Source: Bacteroidales bacterium
GTDB taxonomy: Bacteria > Bacteroidota > Bacteroidia > Bacteroidales > FEN-979
Reading direction: 5' to 3'
Assembly: GCA_023229525.1 (NCBI GenBank)
Contig: JALNZC010000027.1
Location: 1 to 56,738, forward strand
Length of the DNA: 56,738 nt
This document shows positions 17,393-26,792 of this stretch, one piece after another. Made by a program: the position numbers and the translations under genes. Below the pieces are notes generated by a model. That model did no database searches and was not told the origin of the DNA. It saw only the letters and a program-made list of their open reading frames with translations. Every line of letters begins with the position of its first letter. Within the stretch, counting starts at the first letter, position 1.

Positions 17393-18066
17393 GAATCCGT
17401 GAATTTATAACCCATTCCGTATATGGTAAGGATGTAATCCTGACCCCCTTTTTCCATAATTTTTTTTCTGAGATTTTTGATGTGGGTATAAATAAAATCA
17501 AAGGAATCGGCCATATCCATCTCATCACCCCAGAGGTGTTCGGCAATGGATTCTTTGGTAAGAACCCGGTCCTTATTGGAAAGGAAAAAGATGAGCAGAT
17601 CATACTCTTTTTTTGTGAGTATAATCGGGCTGTCATTTACGAATACTTCCATCTGTTCAGGTAAAATGCGGATCTCGTTAACAACGATTTCATTGACACC
17701 GCCAAAACTACGACGGCGGATGATTGACTTGATCCGGGCATTGAGTTCCGGCAAATGAAATGGTTTCGTGAGGTAGTCGTCCGCACCTGTTTCCAGTCCG
17801 GAAATTTTATCATCAAGCGAATTTTTAGCCGAAATGATAATGATCCCGGTCTCACATTTATTCTTTTTCAGTATCCTGATGACGTTCATCCCGCTACCGT
17901 CGGGCAGCGTGATGTCGACAATGATGCAATCGTATTGATATAGATTGATCTTTTCAACGGCGTCATTGAAGTTGAATACAACTTCACACCGGTAGTTTTC
18001 CTTCTGCAGGTAAGCTGCGATCGAAAGCGCTAATTCTTTTTCGTCTTCAATAAGCAATATTTTCAT
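17389..18066 (-). CDS. OmpR-family response regulator
   Basis: A 225-residue two-domain regulator. The N-terminal receiver has acidic residues IEDEKE, the phospho-acceptor Asp in DCIIVDITLPDGSG and the Lys in DYLTKPF. The C-terminal winged helix-turn-helix carries LTKKEYDLLIFFLSN, the recognition-helix region DFIYTHIKNLRKKI and the final YGMGYKF wing. It is co-transcribed with the following sensor kinase and is the likely regulator of nearby envelope genes. Start ATG 18066. Confidence 0.95.
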   Translation of the reverse strand: MKILLIEDEKELALSIAAYLQKENYRCEVVFNFNDAVEKINLYQYDCIIVDITLPDGSGMNVIRILKKNKCETGIIIISAKNSLDDKISGLETGADDYLTKPFHLPELNARIKSIIRRRSFGGVNEIVVNEIRILPEQMEVFVNDSPIILTKKEYDLLIFFLSNKDRVLTKESIAEHLWGDEMDMADSFDFIYTHIKNLRKKIMEKGGQDYILTIYGMGYKFTDS

Positions 18067-18175
18067 GATGCTGTTTTGCTACACTGTCAGGGTATTTCAT
18101 CCATTAAGCGTCTAAAGGTAAGAATTTAATAAATTTGTCTGTCATAATGAATGAAATTTGAAAGGAACCGGAAAT

Positions 18176-19729
18176 ATGCGTAAAGAAAATGATTTTATTG
18201 GTGAAAGGGAATTGCCGGATGATGCTTTGTACGGTATTCATGCGCTCCGTGCCCGGGAAAATTTTCCCGACCGGACCACATTTCTGATCGAATGGTACAA
18301 AGCGATAGGGATGGTTAAAAAGAGCTGCTACCTCACCTATATTGATTATAAACGAGCTGCCCGGGAAAAATATCCTGAGGATGTACCAAAAGGTTCTACT
18401 CACTTTTTACCTGCCACATTTCCATGGATCAGGGATGAGGTCCTTCATGCCCTCATCGAAGCCGCTGAGGACGTCGCCAGGGGATTACACTTTTCGGATT
18501 TTATTGTCCCTGCCGTTTCGGGAGGCGCAGGAACCAGTATCAACATGAATGTGAATGAAATCATTGCCAATGTGGCCCTCAAGGCACTCGGAGAAGAACC
18601 GGGTAACTATTCCCTGATAGATCCGATCGGAGATGCGAACATTTTTCAATCAACCAACGATGTTGTCCCTACCTCGCTGAAAGTGGCAGTCATGTTTTTG
18701 TTGAAGGACCTCGAAAACGCCATCAATGACCTGCGGTTTATCAATGAGCAGAAGGAAGTAAAGCATCAGAGCGACCTGCGAATTGGATACACCCAGATGC
18801 AGGAAGCCGTACCATCTTCATTCGGAAAATTCTTCAGTGCTTACAGCGAAGCTCTTTCCCGGGATTGGTGGCGCGTTTCCAAATGTTTTGAACGCATTAA
18901 AGTGGTCAATCTCGGCGGGAGCGCTATCGGTACCGGAATCGCCGTTCCCCGCTTTTTTATTATGGAGGCTATCCATAACCTCCAGAAAATCACCAACCTT
19001 CCTGTTACCCGAAGCGAGAATTTATCCGATACCACAAGTAATCTCGATTCGTTTGTGGAAGTTCATGCCACCCTTAAAGCCCATGCTGTTAATCTTGAAA
19101 AATTAAGTTCCGATATCCGGTTACTTGCCTCTGACCTATGTAATCCAACATCAACAAAAGTTGATCAAAATTCGCATAAACCTGGTGAACCCGCAAACCC
19201 TGGACAACCGGAAGGCGGTTCCCACCATCAGATGGTTATTCCGCAACGCCAACTGGGCAGTTCCATCATGCCCGGGAAGATCAATCCCGTTATCCCGGAA
19301 TTCGTGATCAGCGCTGCCCATAAAATTTATGCCAACGATCAGCTTATCACCGCGCTTTGTGCTCAGGGTTGTTTGGAACTCAATGCTTACCTGCCTGTTA
19401 TCGGGCACGCTTTGCTGGAAAGTTTGGAACTGCTCATCGCCTGCAATCAGACATTGAAGAAAAACCTTTTTGAGGAATTGGTCATTCATCCTTCTATAAG
19501 TCGTAACCAGCTTTTTCGCAGTCCGGCAATCACTACCGCACTTTTGCCTTTTGTCGGTTACCATAAAGCTTCAATACTGGCTTCGCAGATGAAGACTAAA
19601 AACCAGGATATTTTTGAAGCCAACCGTGAACTGAAGATCCTTAAGGAAGAAAAACTCCAGTCGATCCTGAAACCGGAAAATCTCCTGAAACTTGGATATA
19701 CACTGGGAGATTTGCTAGATGCCGTATAA
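18176..19729 (+). CDS. aspartate ammonia-lyase-like protein
   Basis: A 517-residue member of the fumarase/aspartase superfamily. The N-terminus (DALYGIHALRARENFP) is characteristic of AspA. FQSTNDVVPT and the catalytic SS-loop signature GSSIMPGKINPV are intact. Aspartases convert L-aspartate to fumarate and ammonia. About 20 extra residues, rich in Asn, His, Pro and Gly (STKVDQNSHKPGEPANPGQP), precede the signature loop and are not in typical AspA. The SS loop covers the active site, so activity or substrate could differ. ATG 18176 has a purine-rich ribosome site (AAAGGAACCGG). Confidence 0.8.
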   Translation: MRKENDFIGERELPDDALYGIHALRARENFPDRTTFLIEWYKAIGMVKKSCYLTYIDYKRAAREKYPEDVPKGSTHFLPATFPWIRDEVLHALIEAAEDVARGLHFSDFIVPAVSGGAGTSINMNVNEIIANVALKALGEEPGNYSLIDPIGDANIFQSTNDVVPTSLKVAVMFLLKDLENAINDLRFINEQKEVKHQSDLRIGYTQMQEAVPSSFGKFFSAYSEALSRDWWRVSKCFERIKVVNLGGSAIGTGIAVPRFFIMEAIHNLQKITNLPVTRSENLSDTTSNLDSFVEVHATLKAHAVNLEKLSSDIRLLASDLCNPTSTKVDQNSHKPGEPANPGQPEGGSHHQMVIPQRQLGSSIMPGKINPVIPEFVISAAHKIYANDQLITALCAQGCLELNAYLPVIGHALLESLELLIACNQTLKKNLFEELVIHPSISRNQLFRSPAITTALLPFVGYHKASILASQMKTKNQDIFEANRELKILKEEKLQSILKPENLLKLGYTLGDLLDAV

Positions 19730-19850
19730 AAGCTCGCTGTGCTCGCGGATGCTCGATGCTGGATGAAAGCTCGCTGCGCTCGTCGATACTGGATGAAAGC
19801 TCGCTACGCTCACCGATACTGGATACTGGATACTGAATACAAGATACAGG
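19728..19850. repeat. 30-base direct repeats merging into a heptamer array
   Basis: Directly after the lyase stop come copies of an approximately 30-base unit beginning AAAGCTCGCTGCGCTC and ending GATACTGGATG. They start at 19728 (longer, degenerate), 19766 and 19796. The third runs into seven-base units CGATACT, GGATACT, GGATACT (19814-19834) with weaker ones to 19850. The heptamer is the reverse complement of the one inside hutI. Confidence 0.8.
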
Positions 19851-19862
19851 ATAATGTATCAA

Positions 19863-19897
19863 AATCTACAATCTAAAAATCGTAAATCGTAAATCAC
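19863..19897 (+). repeat. heptamer array (AAATCGT)n
   Basis: Five seven-base units (AATCTAC, AATCTAA, AAATCGT, AAATCGT, AAATCAC) with one phase slip, using the same unit as 3238-3258. It lies between the lyase gene and the end of the glycosyltransferase gene. Confidence 0.7.
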
Positions 19898-19900
19898 TCC

Positions 19901-21847
19901 TCATGGTTCAACAGGGCGGTATAAACCATAGATCACGGGGTTGTCATGACGTACCCTGACGGTAAAATCATCCATCTCATAAGACAACTTCATCGGATTC
20001 CAGATATACGCATTGAATATCAAAGCGTGATGTTTTAAATCAATGTCAGACACCCGTAACGATATAAAAGCTTTGCCTTCATGCCCTGGTGTGACAAATG
20101 TATTTACCGGGATCGACCTCCAGGATATTATTTTTTTCCCGGATGTGACGCTTGTAACCAACCAGGCTCCGGGGAAGATCTGGGGGATCCTGACATCGAC
20201 TGATACATCAACCACATCATACCCTGTCCGGATCAAATCCCTCAATGGTTTGAAAAAAGTGGGACTGAATTCACTAGTATCTATATTCCAATAAGAACGC
20301 GTTCCATTCAGTGGCAGAGAATCTTTACTATTACTCTCATCTGTATTAATCCATTCCGGCCGAATCGTTTCAAAGTCATTCACCACTTCATAAAAATATT
20401 CTGTTTTCTCTTTTAAGGGTTTGTAACGCGAAAAAAGATATAAATCTCCCCCGCAATACATTATATGTTTAATAAGATATGGGAACCTCTCTATTATCAA
20501 TGCGTAATGCTCCCATTGTGAAGATGGAATAGTGCCATACACAAGATATGCACTTTTAGTATTGTCAAGGAAAGAACGAATATGCCCGTTCACACCCAGC
20601 GAATCTTCAGAAACATAACGCAGATCCGAATAATGAAATTTTTTCAGGTAGTATGCATTGATTTTCTCCGGTGTGCCCAGAATAACCGCGCAATTACCTG
20701 CACCCAGGGAATCGGTCAGATATTTCGATACTACGACTATCTCGCGATAAGGGGAATGATAAAAAAGTTCATAATGTTTTCGCCCGGCGACCAATGAAGG
20801 AATCACAATAACAGCAATAAGACTAACAACAACTATTTTGTGAACCGGTTTTTCAGTCTTGAAGTACCCGAATAGTAAAAAGAGCAGGAAAGGAAATGAA
20901 AAGATCAGGACGGAATATTGCAAGACGGAATTGACATATTTCGAATAAATAAAGCCGGCAAGATAGGGGATAAGAAACCAGCCCAACGAAATGAACAGAA
21001 ACTTTTTTTTAACAACAGGTTTATCTTCATACCAATAGAGTGCAAGGCTTATCAGTAAAAATACCAAAAGATAAACATAAACCGAAAACTGAAAAATGTA
21101 CTGAAGATAGTCGAATATAAAATCGTACCGTGGCTTTTGTAACCATCCTTCAATACCTCCAACACTCAACTGATGAAAAAAGATGGGCAAATGCGGGATA
21201 TAGAGAATGAGGATCATCAGGTTGACAAGCAGGTAAGAACGGATATTCTCCCTTTTACATAATAACAATCCGGTTACCCCAACCATGAAGGCAAAGAGCA
21301 GACTGAAGTGATGGTTATAGGTACACAGCGCTCCGGCAAGGATGTAACCGGTGACATTCAGATACTTCCGGTTTTGCGGATAGAAAACCAACCGGTTCCA
21401 GAAAAAGACCATGAGCAAGGCAAAACAGAGACCGCTCCCGTATGGCCGTGCGATCTGGCTGTACATTACAGGGTATTGAAGAAACGAAAGAAAGGATGCG
21501 GCAACCAATCCTACCGTGGAATTGAACCATTCACTCCCGATTCGGTAAATCAGCCAGACTGCAAGCAACCCGCAAAAAATAAAAGGTAGTTTCACAATCA
21601 CCTCATTTATCCCGAATATTTTGATCCAATAATAGAGAAAAACCTGTACCCCGGCAGGATGTCCGTCAATTCTGACCCCTTTGTCGATCAATTCGTTAAA
21701 AGTCGAAAAGTGGGTCCGGATTATGGCGCTGAATTCATCATAGGTGAAGGGGATGTCGGAAAGATGATAACATCGTAACCATGCCCCGATAGCCAGGATC
21801 ATAAAAATCAATCCTTGATCAATACCGGGTCTGAGAAATCGTTTCAA
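19901..21847 (-). CDS. GT-C (GT39-like) membrane glycosyltransferase
   Basis: A 648-residue polytopic protein has about ten or more hydrophobic helices in its first 400 residues and a soluble C-terminal domain. The first loop has the acidic motif PFTYDEFSAI expected of the catalytic Asp of dolichyl/undecaprenyl-phosphate-mannose-dependent transferases (ArnT/PMT-like). RPYGSGLCFALL follows in a later loop. It would move a sugar from a lipid carrier to an acceptor on the outer face of the inner membrane. The start is uncertain: TTG 21847 is used because no ATG lies upstream before a stop, although the frame stays open about 30 codons further. Confidence 0.75.
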   Translation of the reverse strand: MKRFLRPGIDQGLIFMILAIGAWLRCYHLSDIPFTYDEFSAIIRTHFSTFNELIDKGVRIDGHPAGVQVFLYYWIKIFGINEVIVKLPFIFCGLLAVWLIYRIGSEWFNSTVGLVAASFLSFLQYPVMYSQIARPYGSGLCFALLMVFFWNRLVFYPQNRKYLNVTGYILAGALCTYNHHFSLLFAFMVGVTGLLLCKRENIRSYLLVNLMILILYIPHLPIFFHQLSVGGIEGWLQKPRYDFIFDYLQYIFQFSVYVYLLVFLLISLALYWYEDKPVVKKKFLFISLGWFLIPYLAGFIYSKYVNSVLQYSVLIFSFPFLLFLLFGYFKTEKPVHKIVVVSLIAVIVIPSLVAGRKHYELFYHSPYREIVVVSKYLTDSLGAGNCAVILGTPEKINAYYLKKFHYSDLRYVSEDSLGVNGHIRSFLDNTKSAYLVYGTIPSSQWEHYALIIERFPYLIKHIMYCGGDLYLFSRYKPLKEKTEYFYEVVNDFETIRPEWINTDESNSKDSLPLNGTRSYWNIDTSEFSPTFFKPLRDLIRTGYDVVDVSVDVRIPQIFPGAWLVTSVTSGKKIISWRSIPVNTFVTPGHEGKAFISLRVSDIDLKHHALIFNAYIWNPMKLSYEMDDFTVRVRHDNPVIYGLYRPVEP

Positions 21848-22030
21848 CGGGAGGTCGGAATTTGAACCATATTTTTCAAATTTTGATAAAGAGATTATCC
21901 TGATTTTGTTGTATCCATTCCTTTACAAAGTCATATAAAGTCTTAATGATCAGGGTCTTTATGATCAGGAAGAAAACAAAGATACAAATTTCCGGATTTC
22001 TTTTAAGAGTTGGTGATGATGGAGATCTTC

Positions 22031-23464
22031 CTATTTGTTGAAAGTAAAGTCTTTATAGATCATTGTTGCCACGGCGTTAAAATCATTGTCATAATGATGA
22101 TTGCCAGGGAGGGTTTCGACTTTTGTCCCTGTGGTTCCAAAATGATTCCGCAACTCCATATCCTCCTCATTGCCAAAAATGCACACCGGATTCAATGATT
22201 TTATTTTCCTTATTTCACCCAGAACATCATACTTTTCCCTGGTTGTAAAATCCAGCATATCTGAAATATGAATTTCAAAATCACCGGTTTCATCAGGAGA
22301 GAAACAATAAACCCCTTTTAAGTTTTCTTTTAACGGATTAGAAAAATTGTTCGAAATAAAGGGAGCCACACATGCTCCGAATGAATAACCGATCAGTACA
22401 AATGATTTTTTATTCCATTGCTGCATATAATACTCAACAGCCCTGGTGATATCATCTGAAGCTTCTTTTGGCTGTTTTCCGTTCCAAAAATATTTTTGTG
22501 CGTCAAGGCCAACAACTGGTATTCCCTTTTCAGCAAGTTTTTCACAGATTCCCTGGTCAAAACTTGTCCAGCCACCATCGCCTGAAATGAAAAATGCGAG
22601 GGGCAGGTTTTCTTTTGAATAAGATGGAATTAATGTCAACGGTAAATTGATGTTCAAAGGAGCCATATGCTGCGATTGCAGCAATTTGTTCTGGGCAGTT
22701 ATTTTCTCAACATAACCGGGTTCTGTGATAACTTTCTGGTAAGATGAAATAAACTGCGGCAACCAGTTTCGGGTAACCGAAAAACCATGACCAACATTGG
22801 GTAATGATATCAGTTCGCCCATAGGCATACCTTCAATATATTTTTTCGTATCTTCATAAGAGCAAACCTGGTCAATCATGCCTTGCAGCGTTATGAAAGG
22901 AGCTGTTAAATGCATACAAGGTTCAAGATAAAATGATTTAGCATCTTTAAGCACATGGGAAGTTAATCCTGAACCACTACACAGCGGTCTGTCAATCTCA
23001 ATGTCGGGACAAAACCCCAGCGAAATGGCACCTTTGAAGGTATTGGCAGGTGCCTGTGCCAGAATACCATATACCAGGGTTGCCCCCGAAGAATAGCCAA
23101 CCAATATGGGCTTAAGGTATTTTTCGAATTTGTATTTTTTTTGAATAGTCAGGCTCAATTCTTCAAAATCACTTGCCGGATAATGGCATTTGGATTTTAA
23201 AGACCGGATGTTTTTATAATAATGTTGAATATCTATCCCCGCTACCAGTGCACCCTGAGAAACGATTTTGTTAGCCATATCCACTACACCTTTATTCCAC
23301 CCTCCGTCGCCGGAAACAAAAAGAACAACGGCGTCAGGTACTTTATCCGGCCGGTAAACAGTGATTTTACCAAACACTCCATAATGCAATGTGTCAACAG
23401 GATTGGCATTTATCGTTAAAGTTAACATCGATACTCCAAAAGAGAGAAAAATGATTGATTTCAT
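22031..23464 (-). CDS. acvB: AcvB/VirJ-like double alpha/beta hydrolase
   Basis: A 477-residue secreted protein has a signal peptide (MKSIIFLSFGVSMLTLTINA) and two homologous alpha/beta-hydrolase halves. Each half has a SGDGGW motif (near residues 47 and 286) and a serine elbow, GYSSGA in the first and GYSFGA in the second. This is the AcvB/VirJ architecture. In Agrobacterium AcvB is described as a periplasmic lysyl-phosphatidylglycerol hydrolase acting with the MprF homologue LpiA. Here it starts 4 bases after the mprF-like gene, which supports the same partnership. ATG 23464 begins the signal peptide. Confidence 0.85.
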   Translation of the reverse strand: MKSIIFLSFGVSMLTLTINANPVDTLHYGVFGKITVYRPDKVPDAVVLFVSGDGGWNKGVVDMANKIVSQGALVAGIDIQHYYKNIRSLKSKCHYPASDFEELSLTIQKKYKFEKYLKPILVGYSSGATLVYGILAQAPANTFKGAISLGFCPDIEIDRPLCSGSGLTSHVLKDAKSFYLEPCMHLTAPFITLQGMIDQVCSYEDTKKYIEGMPMGELISLPNVGHGFSVTRNWLPQFISSYQKVITEPGYVEKITAQNKLLQSQHMAPLNINLPLTLIPSYSKENLPLAFFISGDGGWTSFDQGICEKLAEKGIPVVGLDAQKYFWNGKQPKEASDDITRAVEYYMQQWNKKSFVLIGYSFGACVAPFISNNFSNPLKENLKGVYCFSPDETGDFEIHISDMLDFTTREKYDVLGEIRKIKSLNPVCIFGNEEDMELRNHFGTTGTKVETLPGNHHYDNDFNAVATMIYKDFTFNK

Positions 23465-23468
23465 CGCA

Positions 23469-26108
23469 TCAAGACTTAATAACATTTGCTAAAGCGGCCG
23501 GAACCCTCAGTAAGTCGTAATCATGCTGGTAAATCAAATACTTGTTATACCATACCGGTTCAAATTTTTCTTTGTATTCGCGCAATCCTTTGTAATGTGA
23601 AAACGATCTGATTTTTTCATACGCAAATTTCATGGATCTTTCAGGGAATGTATGAGGATCATCCAATCCGCTCAAAGGTGCAAATCCTAAATTAACATAC
23701 CTGAAATTCCGGGATTTTAAATAGTTAAAAAGTTCAATTAAAATAAAATCCATCACTCCGTTAGGGGCATCTTTTGTTTTCCTGATTAAATCATATGTGG
23801 CTTCGTTTTTGGCATAATCAGGTACGGTATTCAGAAATGCAACAATTTTTTCTTCTGCGTTTTCAACTGTAATTATGGTTTGCTGCTTCAGTTCATCCCA
23901 AACAAACATACCTTGCGAAAAAACAATCTCAGTTCTGTCAGTATCCTCCAGCCATGCATCACTTACCGATTTTATTTTCTGAAGAATATTATCATGAACT
24001 GGGGGAATATGAACCGTAGCTTTAAACCCCCTGTCGGTTACTTTATTTATTGCATTACGTAAAGATTTTCTGGTGCCTCCTTCCATAGTAAATGTTGAAA
24101 GGTCAACAATGCCTTCCTGCCCGAGAAACAGATCTTTCCTATGAAGTTTGTGATAAATTTCAAGTGATTCTTCCGGAACCCGGTAAAATATGCTTTTGAG
24201 CCCGTTCTCATAACAAAAAGCATCAAATCCACGGATGCATCTTTCCATTTCCTCACTATTTTCAGCAACCGGATTTTCAAGTGCAACGGCAAAATTTCCG
24301 GAGATACGATATGCAATAAATGCCTTTTTGTCTGCAGAAAAGAAAAGCATTTTGTCACTGTATGTTTTAAAATAATCCAGTGATGAATTTCCATACGAAT
24401 TCATCAGGTTCTTTGCCAGGGAAAATTCTTCATCCGTAACATTTTTTTTGGCCTTGTAGGACCGAACCAATGTATAAATCAGGAAGGCGATGGATAAAAA
24501 TCCACTTATATTAATGGAATAAAGAAAATTCCTCGCAAATGAATCGGCCGGAACCAATTCACTGCTTCCGATCAAAAAATAATTCTGCAGGGTAAAACGA
24601 ATGGATTGAAATAAATCAAAGTCGATATTAAAATGCTTTTTGTCAAGAAAATAAAAACCCACAATCCCGTATGTCAATATAGCAACAGTAAAAAGCAGGG
24701 AAGTCTGGATTCCTATATTTCGTAATTTCGGATTGGATTTAATGTAATATTCTTTCCGGGTTATAATCAGAACAACAACTACAATAAGCGCAACAATCGC
24801 TTCTTCATAATCAATGGCTTTGGTAATATGTCCTATAAACGATAAAATACTTAAAAAGAGAGCAAACCACCAGGCAGTTCGCATACCTTTCAGCATAAAA
24901 GCAGCAGTAACCAATAGAAATAATCCTGCAGTCATAACAAGGTAATTGGAAGCATGAATGACCCCCACCGGTAAAAAATCCTTTAACCGGATCAACCTTT
25001 CAGAAATAGCCGGAGTCAATACAGAAACAATATTCAGTATTCCCAACCCCATCAGAAATAATGCCGGCAGAACCCGCATCAACAATTTGTTTAATTTCGA
25101 AAGAAATGCTAAAACTCCTGCAATCAAAGGCATCCAGAATTCAAAGAAGCGATATAACAAGACAACGGCAATGGCCTCCACATTCCCGAAACCAAAACGG
25201 ATGAGGATATAGGTCATCGATACTTCTACAGGCCCAAGTCCGCGCAGAAAGGGTGATACAATTAAAAAGATGACCGAAATAATATAACCCATAACAGCTG
25301 CAAAAAAGGAAGGTTCGAAATTGAGGGTTATCATTGCAATATAGAGATGCGCTATACCGACAAATTCAATGAGAACCGAAGTGACGATGGTGAGTAAAAA
25401 GTTTTTCCTGTCAATCCTGTTATTCTGTAAATCATCAAGAAAAACCTCTGAAGCAGGAATAAGTTTAACCAGCAGGGTGTAGACCCCTCCCTTTTTTATA
25501 AGGGAACGGTAGGCAAACACCAAAAGAAAAATCAACAGAAATATAGCGACCAAAGCATACAATTCACCGGAACCGATCGTTCCCTCTGTAACTGCAAATA
25601 TGAATGCAGGGACCGCCACAATGACTACGGAAAGTATTCCAACAAATGCATAGATTGAAGAAGCAAAATGAATTTGGGTTCCTTTTATTCCTTTACATTC
25701 AATCGGACCCGTAAAAAAAGCAAGAGAAGAAATTCCTCCGGCAGGTAAAAAAACGCTGATAAAATTTCTTTTAATGAAAAGTACGGTAGAATCCATTAAA
25801 GATACTTTGTTCCGGATTGTGGCAAACGAATAAACATACATTTGCCCTTGAAGTAAAATATATATAATGGTAAGACCGGTTCCGGCAAGGACCCATTGCC
25901 ACCGTGCAGCCGTAAGCACATTTTTTACCTCAACCAGTTCAGCACGCTCATGTGTTATGAACCAAATCCCAAGACCAATAAATAGGAGGGTAAAAATGGA
26001 TTGGGCGATGATCCTGCCATTTTCCCGAAGAAACGGATTAACCCGGTTTTTGTAATAGCTTGATAAAGGGCCTGTTTTTGAACCGGTGATCAAACCCGTT
26101 CTCTTCAT
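23469..26108 (-). CDS. mprF: MprF-like bifunctional aminoacyl-lipid synthase/flippase
   Basis: An 879-residue protein has about 14 membrane helices (the flippase part) and a C-terminal DUF2156/GNAT-like transferase domain starting near residue 540. The transferase shows EGGTRKSLRNAINKV, a DAWL motif, and the core VMDFILIELFNYLKSRNF with VNLGFAPLSGL. MprF moves Lys or Ala from aminoacyl-tRNA onto phosphatidylglycerol and flips the product, reducing negative surface charge and raising resistance to cationic peptides. It is followed by acvB and preceded 18 bases upstream by a flavin reductase. The amino acid and lipid used cannot be told from sequence. Confidence 0.9.
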   Translation of the reverse strand: MKRTGLITGSKTGPLSSYYKNRVNPFLRENGRIIAQSIFTLLFIGLGIWFITHERAELVEVKNVLTAARWQWVLAGTGLTIIYILLQGQMYVYSFATIRNKVSLMDSTVLFIKRNFISVFLPAGGISSLAFFTGPIECKGIKGTQIHFASSIYAFVGILSVVIVAVPAFIFAVTEGTIGSGELYALVAIFLLIFLLVFAYRSLIKKGGVYTLLVKLIPASEVFLDDLQNNRIDRKNFLLTIVTSVLIEFVGIAHLYIAMITLNFEPSFFAAVMGYIISVIFLIVSPFLRGLGPVEVSMTYILIRFGFGNVEAIAVVLLYRFFEFWMPLIAGVLAFLSKLNKLLMRVLPALFLMGLGILNIVSVLTPAISERLIRLKDFLPVGVIHASNYLVMTAGLFLLVTAAFMLKGMRTAWWFALFLSILSFIGHITKAIDYEEAIVALIVVVVLIITRKEYYIKSNPKLRNIGIQTSLLFTVAILTYGIVGFYFLDKKHFNIDFDLFQSIRFTLQNYFLIGSSELVPADSFARNFLYSINISGFLSIAFLIYTLVRSYKAKKNVTDEEFSLAKNLMNSYGNSSLDYFKTYSDKMLFFSADKKAFIAYRISGNFAVALENPVAENSEEMERCIRGFDAFCYENGLKSIFYRVPEESLEIYHKLHRKDLFLGQEGIVDLSTFTMEGGTRKSLRNAINKVTDRGFKATVHIPPVHDNILQKIKSVSDAWLEDTDRTEIVFSQGMFVWDELKQQTIITVENAEEKIVAFLNTVPDYAKNEATYDLIRKTKDAPNGVMDFILIELFNYLKSRNFRYVNLGFAPLSGLDDPHTFPERSMKFAYEKIRSFSHYKGLREYKEKFEPVWYNKYLIYQHDYDLLRVPAALANVIKS

Positions 26109-26126
26109 TTTTACTTTTTAGTTTCA

Positions 26127-26792
26127 CTATTCAAAAACAACGGTATCCGGTTTAGCTCCCAGACTGACCAAATATCCGGAAATATTGACCACAAATTCGT
26201 GGGATCCGCATATGTAAAAATTTTGGCGGAAGTTTGCTATATTTCTAATTAGGAAATTGCGGTCAATCCTGGATCCAAAATAGTCTGGAACATTTTCCCT
26301 GGTAAACAGTTTCACAAAATCATTCTTAAGCATCAAGTGCAATTCTTCTTCCAGGATAACATCGGCTGACGTTTTGTTGGAATAGAAGAGCTTGTTGCCG
26401 CTTAGTTGATTGTTCCTATATAAATGTCGGAAAATGGAAATAAACGGTGTAATCCCTGTTCCCCCTGCAATAAAAACACCCGGCCCCTTGTAGTGAATAG
26501 CTCCGAAAATGTCATGAACAATCAATTCCTCACCCGCATTGATACCCCCGAGTATGTTGGTAACTCCTTCATGATCATTGTATATCTTGATCACAAATTC
26601 AAGGTAATCCTGTTCGTTCAGGGAAGTAAAAGTAAATGGCCGAAGTTCATCCTCCCATTCCGGATGATTTATGGAAATCAAGGTCGCCTGACCCGGAATA
26701 AAATGATAACCTGCCGGTTTTTCAACCACAAAGCATCTCACATCATGGGTGACATTATATGCTTCTAAAACTTTTACAATATAATTATTCAT
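26127..26792 (-). CDS. FAD/NAD(P)-binding oxidoreductase (FNR-like)
   Basis: A 221-residue ferredoxin-reductase-type protein has the FAD-binding motif LRPFTFTS and the NAD(P) motif FIAGGTGITPFISIFRHL, with YICGSHEFV near the end. It lacks a 2Fe-2S domain, as in short flavodoxin/ferredoxin reductases. It would pass electrons between NAD(P)H and a small carrier in the cytosol. It lies first in a tight minus-strand run with mprF and acvB. Whether it modifies the lipid product or is a passenger is unknown. Confidence 0.85.
   Translation of the reverse strand: MNNYIVKVLEAYNVTHDVRCFVVEKPAGYHFIPGQATLISINHPEWEDELRPFTFTSLNEQDYLEFVIKIYNDHEGVTNILGGINAGEELIVHDIFGAIHYKGPGVFIAGGTGITPFISIFRHLYRNNQLSGNKLFYSNKTSADVILEEELHLMLKNDFVKLFTRENVPDYFGSRIDRNFLIRNIANFRQNFYICGSHEFVVNISGYLVSLGAKPDTVVFE

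Noticed and set aside
19641..19862. 73-codon minus-strand frame with repeated ERSELSSSID text
   Set aside because: It is the translation of the 30-base repeats and heptamers; the period is a multiple of three only by chance.
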